Assembly (NCBI GenBank): GCA_916048095.2
Contig: OU696584.1
Span: forward strand, 449,501 to 513,500
Length of the DNA stretch: 64,000 nt
Direction: 5' to 3'
Origin: Sacculina carcini
Taxonomy: Eukaryota; Arthropoda; Thecostraca; Sacculinidae
This document shows positions 25,756 through 64,000 of the stretch, in pieces (the stretch's first letter is position 1; each line of letters opens with the position of its first letter). The notes below the pieces were generated by a model. The model did no database searches. It worked only from the letters and a program-made list of their open reading frames with translations, and was not told where the DNA came from. The translations under genes and the position numbers were made by a program.

Positions 25756-28045
25756 CCATCGCAGTCTTGCGACTAAACGGCTGAAAACCTCCAGTAAATC
25801 TAAGCGACGGTTCCAATGAAATGAGACAATACCCGATACATGGCAGCGTGCCAGAAAGACCAGTTCGTGTATAGCATGATATGAACGATATTAGAAATGG
25901 CGCATGACATCAAATGTTTTATAATTCTCAACACATACCTATACAAGTTTTTGTCTCTTGGGTGGTTGAATATATTATTCTAAATAAGGATATGCATATG
26001 TTATATTGTTACCGTCATAAATTATATTTGAAAACTATACATGAATGAAAAATGTTGGCTTTTTGATAATATACGAATTCTGATACAAGGATTTCACCTT
26101 GATTTTGATGTTCCCGTGACAGAAGAGTATGTGCCTTTACCCTCAAGGTGGCAATATATTGGAAGACACGTATTAAATTTCGTGATTGAGTATGGCGGAA
26201 TTACTGTACTGCTAAACATGAGCTGGTTTGTATGTGTTCACTAGCACTCAACTACTGCAAACCCTCAACTGAAGTGGCAAGTGGATGCACAAATGAATAA
26301 GCCTCGATATCTTTCATAAGATGCGCAATTGTAAATAAATGAGCAGTGTTCAATGAACATTGTGAAATAGGAAGTGCCAACGGTCTGACTGGCATTTAAC
26401 TGCAATTCCTCTGCATCTTGGTCATCAACCGACACAGAAAAAGAGCAATAACATTAACAAAAACTCATAGGAAGCGAAATAAGGTGAAACAGAATCAGAA
26501 TTGTTAACAAATACAGCACATACTTTACAAATGAACGACAACAGCGAATCAGCGATAAATGAATGTATCACTCGAATATTATCGCTTATATATAAAATAA
26601 ATGCAATGTGTATGTGATGAACAAAGCAACGGAATAATAATGATCTTGGTCGCAACTTCTGCCAGATCAGTGCGTGACCTCAAATTCTTCTTTTTGAGAC
26701 ACAAGACATAACCTCGCACCGTTCACACGCCACTGAAACGGCCGCTCACCTCATCCACAGAACAGAACATCTCTCCCGGTGGCATTTGTATGTGACAATG
26801 TGATTTTTGCTTCAAATGCGACTGCTTTGCGAGGGTGAAACATGATTTGACAGGAAATGATAGAAGAATTTCGCCGCTCTCAAACATTGTACGATCGTCA
26901 ATGAAGTATCATTTGTACCCCGGGCAGTATCCTCAATTTTTGAACACGACGAGTTGTAATCAATTCAATTACTCGCTTTCAATACTCAAAATAAAATTGA
27001 CCGCGTTCATCTTTAAAATTGATGGTTTAATATTTAATACTTGAACATATCGTCTTATATGTTACCAGGAGATTTCATATGGTCATTACTAGTAATTAAC
27101 GCTTGCAGTCGGCACAAACATCTCGCTAAACAACTGCACGACGACGGAGAATATTCAGTATATCAAGTATATTTAAGAAGTATATTAATTGAATAATGAT
27201 TTTATTACAGATGTATTCATTGTAGAAGTATATTAGCACGTTGTACAATTGTATTTGAAACAATAAACCGTCACCGAATTGTATTTCAAAAGGTTACCAA
27301 TGTATGAATACAATTCACCATAAGCTCGAACCAACACCAAAGCCCAGTGAAATCTCACTGAAATGCCCTAGTCTACTTGTAATAATGGAGCAAACACAAA
27401 CAATATTGATAGCGCGCAAAAAACAAAAACCAACTAAGAGCAAGCATAAAAGTTGAAAGTACAAATGAAATATTCAACTACATAATACGAAAATAAAATC
27501 AAATGCTAATAACAGCACCAAATTATGACCAACTTGCTGTAACATTATACACGCATATGACAGTTTATAACAAAATCTATTTATGTCAGTTTATCGTTCA
27601 AAAAGAACCAGACTCCAATACAACAAGCTCGCTTGAAAAATACAGCTCAAAATAAGAAAAATGTGTCAAAAAAGCACGCAATCAGGTAGCCAGTACAAAA
27701 ATGTATAATTAAAATCACTCTTGACTAAGTAATCACAAAATGGAAGCTGATTAAAATCACTGCACCTGTTGTAATTGGAAATATCTGCCCCGCAAATACA
27801 GAAAAACACATATTTCGGCACTAAAAACGCATAAAAACGCATCTGCCCGAAAACTAACTAGAACAATGACGATGCGTACAAATACGCAAGTTGTTCAAAT
27901 GACTTAGAAAACCCGCAAAACATGAACAAATTTCACATGGAAAATCCCGTTCCGACAAAGACAAAAACCAGCGAAAAATGGCCTCTATGAGACAATGACC
28001 AAAAGACTAGCTGCACTGCACATGGAATGTATGAACGAAATTCGC
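25756..28045. other. Intergenic region between the secreted-protein and AGPS genes (tail to tail)
   Basis: Contains the 3' UTRs of both genes. No further gene, tRNA or repeat family is recognised. AATAAA at 26,334-26,339 could end the plus-strand transcript. Confidence 0.5.
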
Positions 28046-58480
<30,435 letters not shown>

Positions 58481-58734
58481 AGTTGTTTCTCTAAAACAAA
58501 CCACAGGCACGCGTTAAAATCAGTATAACAAAAAACAATACCATAAAATCAGAGAAAAGCGCAACGAAATCCAGTAGCCAAAAAACATTCACGGAAATAC
58601 ATTTCAAATATTTCTTGGAACTGCTAATAGAATAATAGAATTGCATGGCTCAATTAATCACTGTTATTGTCAGCAAAGTTCAACAAAAACATTACTTAAT
58701 GATGTGTTCAAAATTGGCATCAACATAGTATTTA

Positions 58735-59580
58735 TCCAATTCGCCCGAAGGGCCGAATTGATGGTATTTTTTTGCCCTGCACTGATTGCAAATTTTCTAA
58801 ATGTCTGTTTGTATCCTATCTCCTCCTAAGCCACTGGACCGATTTTTATGAAACGTGGTCCCTAGAGGTAAGATGGATGCAAGAAGGTCATATGCTAAGT
58901 CTTGTTGACCTCCGGGGTCATTTTTAAGGTCATTGAGGTCATTTGTGTCTGTTTACCCTATCTCCTCCTAAACCACTGGACCGATTTTGATGAAACTTGG
59001 TCCCTAAGGGTAAAATGGATGCAAGAAGGTCATAGGCTAGGTTTTGTTGACCTCTGAGGTCATTTTGAAGGTCATTGAGGTCATTTGTGTCTGTTTGTAC
59101 CCTATCTCCTCCTAAACCACTGGACCGATTTTGATGAAACTTGGTCCCTAGAGGTAAAATGGATGCAAGGTCATAGGATAGGTTTTGTTGACCTCCGAGG
59201 CCATTTTCAAGGTCATTGAGGTCATTTGTGTCTGTTTGAGGACTTTTTTTGTTTGTCGATGGATTTTTCGTCGTTCCCGTTTTCCGCCAAGCGCTGCCGC
59301 CGTCGATTTTTGTTTTATCGGCGGCAGCTCGCATCTCGCATTCACAACAATCTTCAAAAGAAATCTTCGAAGAAGGAAGAACCGAAAGAAATTAAAAAGA
59401 GACAGTCATCTCCCCCCGCCGGCCTCATCCCGCGGATTCGGCCTCAACCCGCGGATTCGGCCTCATCCCGAGGATGTAATCTGTCCATAATGTGTAGTTG
59501 GTTTAGGATATCAAGGCCGAATTGGTGGTATGCAGCTTTGGATCTGGTTTGTGGCCAGACAAAGCTGCACGTCTACTTAA
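58735..59580 (+). mobile_element. Helitron-like element, copy 2 (longer)
   Basis: Begins TCCAATTCGCCCGAAGGGCC like copy 1 and ends with the same hairpin (GCAGCTTTG/CAAAGCTGC) and GTCTACTTAA, so the expected terminal CTAA is altered. A segment of about 130 bp (CTATCTCCTCCTAAACCACT ... GAGGTCATTTGTGTCTG) is repeated three times inside, against once in copy 1. It lies about 255 bp upstream of the AGPS start codon, in the likely promoter region. Confidence 0.72.
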
Positions 59581-59927
59581 CGTAAACTATGAACAAGCAG
59601 CAACTATAATTAAGAAGCAATTTGAGACCAAAAAACGCAACAAAAAAAGCTCACAGGAAGCCTACAATTATTCTCCCCGAATTAAATCGTCACAATTCAA
59701 ATCTGGCGAGGCAAAATGATACAGAAGCACGACATAAAATTGTATTGCACAGTAGTAAACAGGAATGAGGCCACGAATATCAGCCGGTACAATGAATCAT
59801 TGCAAAACTCGGTCACAACATTAAATGCAGCAGTCTCCACTGACATCAGCCTGTCCATTTAGAATAGTCGAGCTTGAGTTTTGACATGCGACATGTTGAT
59901 AGAACCTGGTTGATTGGCAGTAAGGAG

Positions 59928-61097
59928 TCATTGTTCGTGTGATCTGGCACTGTAAGGCCTGGCCAATAACTGTTCACACAAGTGTTGCTGGCTGTGTATG
60001 AGCCTGGCTATTGTATCATCGTCCATACTGTCATCATCTACCAACGGCTGACATCGCTCCAACAACTCACTTTCGCTCAGCACCGTGAAGGGGGCAGCAC
60101 CATCACACTGGTGCTCGACGGCCGCGGGGCATTGTCGCAGTGTGACAGCCACAATATGATCGGCATCGAGAAGACACTCGTGCAGAATAGATCGTGTATC
60201 CCGGCGGCCGTCCACACTCACCGTGCAGTCGGCAGAAGCGGACACCACGGCCGCATTATCAGTAGCAGCGGCAGAGACAGTCAGATCACTGGGACTGCAA
60301 GTGAAACTGATGCGTCGCAACTGCATGCTCACTCCACAACCAAGTGCCTTCACATAGCTCTCCTTCAGCGCCCAGCAGCGGTAGAAACGACAAAGACTTC
60401 GCTGCCAGCATGCCTCATCGACCGCCGTGCCGCGCACAGCAGCGCCACTTTTGCACGCGTCCGGCAACAACCTGGGCGCTTCCGTCAGTTGACTCGACTT
60501 ATCCGGCCGATCAGTCGGCGGGGCCGTTATGTAGGCCCACTCGGAGTCGCTAAATTGTCGTCGCATCACGTCAAACAGGCGTCGCACCACGTCGCCCCGC
60601 GAGCTGTGACGACGCACGTGCACCACGTCGCAGCCGACCGCACACACCTCGTCCTCCACACCTCTCTCACGACAGCAACTCCGCCACTCGGCCGCTAGCA
60701 CGCAGTAGCGTCCGTCGTGCGACACGTTGAACAACCAGCCACCGGCGTCTCCATCACTCGTGCCAGCATCACACACGACGTACGGTTTTCCTCGCTCACT
60801 GCGAGCCAGACGCACGTGTCGCCACGCCGGCCGAGCAGACCCGGTGTTGCTGAGAGAGGCGTGACAGCAGTGCAGATCGGTGCGGTGAGGCGCCGTGGTC
60901 AGCAGGAGTCGCATCATCAGCCTGCCTGCCAGACTGGCGAGCCAGTCGCGACGAAACTGCAGTTGTCGCAGTCTGGCCCGCTCCTCCGGCTGAATGGAGG
61001 CCATGGCGCGCTGCAGCTGCGCACAAGACGGACGCCAGCTCGCTACGTTGAGCGCCCAGCGCACGCGACAGCAGCGCACACTAGCACCTCGCACCAT
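59928..61097 (-). CDS. AASDHPPT: AASDHPPT-like 4'-phosphopantetheinyl transferase, intronless
   Basis: Transfers the phosphopantetheine arm of CoA to a Ser of acyl- and peptidyl-carrier domains (cytosolic Sfp/AASDHPPT type). Start chosen at MVRGAS because VRWALNVASW and SIQPEE then sit as in human AASDHPPT; the frame is open further upstream but without similarity. 389 aa. Landmarks: AGRLMM (57-62), RSERGKPYVV (99-108), FNVSHDGRYCVLAAE (123-137), GCDVV (155-159, Mg-binding Asp157), RQFSDSEWAYI (180-190) and WALKESYVKALG (242-253, with catalytic or metal-binding Glu and Lys). An insertion of about 30-40 residues (192-230) precedes the WALKES motif. The vertebrate gene has several introns; this one has none and is markedly GC-rich against its flanks, compatible with an old retrogene or with intron loss. 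Same strand as AGPS, about 1.4 kb upstream of it. Confidence 0.9.
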   Translation of the reverse strand: MVRGASVRCCRVRWALNVASWRPSCAQLQRAMASIQPEERARLRQLQFRRDWLASLAGRLMMRLLLTTAPHRTDLHCCHASLSNTGSARPAWRHVRLARSERGKPYVVCDAGTSDGDAGGWLFNVSHDGRYCVLAAEWRSCCRERGVEDEVCAVGCDVVHVRRHSSRGDVVRRLFDVMRRQFSDSEWAYITAPPTDRPDKSSQLTEAPRLLPDACKSGAAVRGTAVDEACWQRSLCRFYRCWALKESYVKALGCGVSMQLRRISFTCSPSDLTVSAAATDNAAVVSASADCTVSVDGRRDTRSILHECLLDADHIVAVTLRQCPAAVEHQCDGAAPFTVLSESELLERCQPLVDDDSMDDDTIARLIHSQQHLCEQLLARPYSARSHEQ

Positions 61098-61390
61098 CGT
61101 CGACCAAATGTCTGATAGCGATAGTTGAATGTTCCAGCGGGGATTGAGCGAACAGCGGGTGCCACAGCACAACACAGATTCAACACCACACACTTGCGAC
61201 CAACCCAGAAACAAAATAAAACAGGAACGAAGAAAGCAATGAAAATGAGAATCACAAAATGACATTGTTTGAATAAGCAAAAACGAAATCTAGCAGAAAA
61301 AATGATAAATTTTAATATTGAGCTATATATTAATGCACAATCATTATAGAGACAATGGTAAAATCATAATATTCTACATAAAATCGACGC
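61098..61390. other. Upstream region of the AASDHPPT-like gene
   Basis: The frame stays open to 61,280, but the extension looks non-coding (Phe/Cys/Leu-rich). No clear promoter motif. Confidence 0.4.
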
Positions 61391-61571
61391 TTAGAGAGGG
61401 CCACCTCCCCAGAATGCATGACAACACATTACTGATATCTGGTACCATTTACTGCTGAGTGAACAGGGGCTGTTGGATTATAGAATTCCTGCAAAGAAGT
61501 TCTCCGCGGAGTTTCGAACCACGGACCTCCCTTTTGTGAGGCGGATGTTCTACCACTACACCACGGAGTCT
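61391..61571 (-). repeat. tRNA-derived SINE, copy 6 (3'-truncated)
   Basis: Inverted relative to the others: ACTCCGTGGTGTAGTGG head and B box GGTTCGAAACTCC on the minus strand, body cut at GGTGGCCCTCTC. Confidence 0.9.
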
Positions 61572-63738
61572 AACAAATTGTACGCATGCATGTGTGTGTA
61601 TTTAGGTACATGTGCATGTGTTTAATTATATATTATATAAGAATTTCATAAGAGACATGTCTATTAAATAACGATTAGTTGAAAGAGTTCACACATAGGT
61701 TAGTGGCAATTTTCACCCTCTTGTAGCCGGGTAAAGCCTACCACATCGAAAATCACACTTATATAATCACACTCAATAAACACTGGACGATTAAATATTG
61801 TTGTTGAGAGAATACAGAGTTATGACTGGAAATGAGCTAGACATATCTCAATACATTGAGTGTCGGCATCACATATTATTATGATTATTGAAGCATGTGC
61901 TAAGTATGTTTCTGATAATACCTCCAAGCCGAGTCTGACCTACAAGTTTGTTGATTAACTGTCGGAAATTTACAATCAACTACAAAGTGAGTGAAATGCA
62001 GATACCCAAATAGATATGGATAAATACTCCGATTATAAAGATACTGATTGACGACGATGAAAGACGAAGATGTGATGACGAAGAAAGATTTCAAGTTCCT
62101 GTATGAACTATGTCAAACATTCCAGCATTACAAAAACAAGCTTCATTTTCCTTCACTAAATGGTGAAAACTGACTTCATTAACCAGCGCCCACTGAAATT
62201 CCAGTGTTATCTACACTTTCATTGCATATTTCCTCATTCTATCGTGGCATATCATGTTGCAACATCCGCTTAGCTTCATTGCCAACAACTTGTGGCCAGC
62301 GACCCCGCTCGTCGTATATTTATATGGATATATGGCAGCGGCCAGTGTGTTGGCTATCCATACTGACGTCACTGCGTGTATGAGTGTGTGTGTGATATTG
62401 TTTGCATGCGTGTGTGCATGTGCGTGTGTGAGAGTGTCACTGGACACAAGTTGTGTTGTACGTTCGTTCACCCTTCACTGTGTAATACATTCATTCGCTC
62501 ATCAACCACGCCAGTGTTTGCATCCGCCGTGCTGCTACAAACTGGCACGAAGCATGGCTTGTCTATAAAATTTCAAAGAAATAAGTTATGAGAGTAATAA
62601 TCTTTTGTTGGTATTACTAAGCTGGCATATAGTGGTGCCCTGAAATGTTTACTTGCATGTTTATTTCTGGGGATTGCACGAAGCTCATCCATGATTGAAA
62701 AACAATGCCAAGTTTAGTTTATTGTTCTATTTCTCAGCTTTCGTTCTGGTTTGAAAGTATTGGAAAAAATGATTATGCGGACCGCGCCCGCATTTCTTTC
62801 AGCTACCTGGCTCTCAGTAAAAGTTTGGCGACTCCTGTATTGGACCATTAACATTTTCATTCATTCAACATCGATTGATTTGAAACTTTCTACTCGTGGT
62901 ATAGAATTCACCAAAATCTATCAATGAACAGTACACTCACGTACATAAATTCTTGATAAGAATAAATTATAGATATAAATTCAGTAATTAAATTCAAGAT
63001 AAACAAATTACTCACGAGACTATTTAATGAAGGCAGCTCAGGGACATGCCACGCAAGAACGCAGCGTCACGCAGACAGACATCAATTTTCGACACAACTA
63101 CACCGCATTAACACAATATATGGTGCAGATGAATGGCGGGAGTACTTTCTTTCCAACGGCACAATATATTCCAATTTTCCTCTGCAATATGAGTAGTTAT
63201 ACGATAATGTATAATGGAATCAATATAAAATAGCTTAATTTGAACAGTGTTCACGATGTCAGGCATCTCTTCACCGGCCATTACTTCCAGAGTTTCTCCA
63301 GCCTTGTACACCCGAGCGTGCGTTTACTAAATACTAGCTCTTAAATGCACGGAGATTGCTAAGAAATTGGGGAAACAACATAAAACCCATTTGATTGTCA
63401 GCACCGTGCTACATAACAAAACCAGCCATTTTCTAATATCTAACTTGCATTTCCTGTCATGGTAAAAACTACCATTATCAGGTTACACATTTGAAGCAAT
63501 AAAACATATTCACCAATGATTTTGTATTGTAACGTCAACGCTTATACAACACATACAGTTCACACAATTAAAACAAAAAATAAAACAGTATAATTGTTGT
63601 AAAACACCAAGAAAAGCAAAATTAATGCAAAAAGAACTTCATAACAAATTTATTGAGCAGACATCGATCAAAGATGATAATATAATAAAAAAGCACAAAA
63701 CCACGTATCATATTGCATTGAAATGAGCACAGACAATA
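61572..63738. other. Intergenic stretch
   Basis: AT-rich with short TG runs at 62,380-62,430; no gene or repeat family supported. Confidence 0.5.
63649..63654 (-). other. Probable polyadenylation signal AATAAA
   Basis: On the minus strand, 85 nt after the stop of the frame at 63,739-64,000, which supports a gene end here. Confidence 0.5.
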
Positions 63739-64000
63739 TCAGCCATGTCGCTGCAGGGACAACAGCGTGTCCGAACATGCACCAATCAACTTGACCAGTT
63801 GTTCAGCCTTGTGAGGACACGCACAGCTGCTGAGCTGAGAGGTGGCGTGTCTCAGTTTGCCAGTGACTTGCTGTACCGCCGCTACCAACACGCCACCACT
63901 GACACCACCACTGACACTGACACCACCACCAACACCACCACTGACACCACCACCAACACCACCAACACCACAACTGACACCACTGACACCACCAACACCA
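63739..64000 (-). CDS. Probable C-terminal exon of an unrecognised gene (runs off the window)
   Basis: Open minus-strand frame ending AEQLVKLIGACSDTLLSLQR-HG and TGA at 63,739-63,741. It has an amphipathic helical end (VAAVQQVTGKLRHATSQL) preceded by a Gly/Val/Ser repeat from a CACCACTGACAC minisatellite. The plus strand is also open here (from 63,744), so the strand is not certain, but the helical composition and the poly(A) signal favour minus. Confidence 0.4.
   Translation of the reverse strand, partial: GVGGVSGVSCGVGGVGGGVSGGVGGGVSVSGGVSGGVLVAAVQQVTGKLRHATSQLSSCACPHKAEQLVKLIGACSDTLLSLQRHG
63885..64000. repeat. CACCACTGACAC / CACCAACAC minisatellite
   Basis: Imperfect units of 9-12 bp reaching the window end. 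Confidence 0.9.

Noticed and set aside
26041..26244. 67-codon ORF after the secreted-protein gene
   Set aside because: Short, in AT-rich 3' flanking DNA, no splice or homology support.

Overview
This is animal nuclear DNA: intron-rich, AT-rich, and crowded with CA/TG microsatellites, minisatellites, SINEs, LINEs, LTR retrotransposons, MITEs and Helitron-like elements. The gene content (a kinesin-19 of motile cilia, a peroxisomal ether-lipid enzyme, a phosphopantetheinyl transferase) and GT-AG introns fit an invertebrate metazoan. I cannot place the phylum from sequence alone.

Layout. 1-5,096: repeats, one SINE and an unassigned basic 317-codon ORF. 5,097-18,807 (+): the 3' part of a KIF19-like kinesin gene, nine recognised exons running to the stop codon, with its largest recognised intron (5,586-12,743) carrying an intact 4.6-kb Ty3/Gypsy-like element in reverse orientation. 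19,600-20,640: relics of transposable-element genes. 23,466-25,755 (+): a three-exon gene for an unrecognised secreted protein. 28,046-58,480 (-): a complete 13-exon AGPS gene (alkylglycerone-phosphate synthase, 602 aa), rebuilt exon by exon with every splice phase agreeing. Its introns hold a second intact LTR element (37,587-42,235), a near-full-length LINE (about 43,560-46,510), a Helitron-like insertion, nested LINE fragments, three SINEs and several large minisatellites. 58,735-59,580: a second Helitron-like copy just upstream of AGPS. 59,928-61,097 (-): an intronless AASDHPPT-like gene. 63,739 to the end (-): a probable C-terminal exon of another gene.

Main points of interest. (1) The AGPS has no N-terminal PTS2 presequence and ends in Ser-Lys-Leu, a canonical PTS1, so its peroxisomal import route appears switched relative to vertebrates. 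(2) Two divergent, apparently young LTR elements share, directly next to the 5' LTR, a 13-nt block whose complement equals the first 12 nt of animal tRNA-Phe, not a tRNA 3' end; this suggests an unconventional primer. (3) Both elements join gag to pol by an apparent -1 frameshift at recognisable slippery heptamers. (4) Most AGPS introns, and one KIF19 intron, have TG-rich or pure TG-repeat tracts where a polypyrimidine tract is expected. (5) A Helitron-like element sits inside a minisatellite, so its exact termini and the pre-insertion site can be read directly.

AGPS makes the ether bond of plasmalogens in peroxisomes, AASDHPPT activates carrier proteins, and KIF19 controls cilium length. These are unrelated housekeeping functions and the neighbourhood does not look like a functional cluster. 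Exon coordinates rest on reading frame, splice consensus and remembered homologues, not on transcripts.
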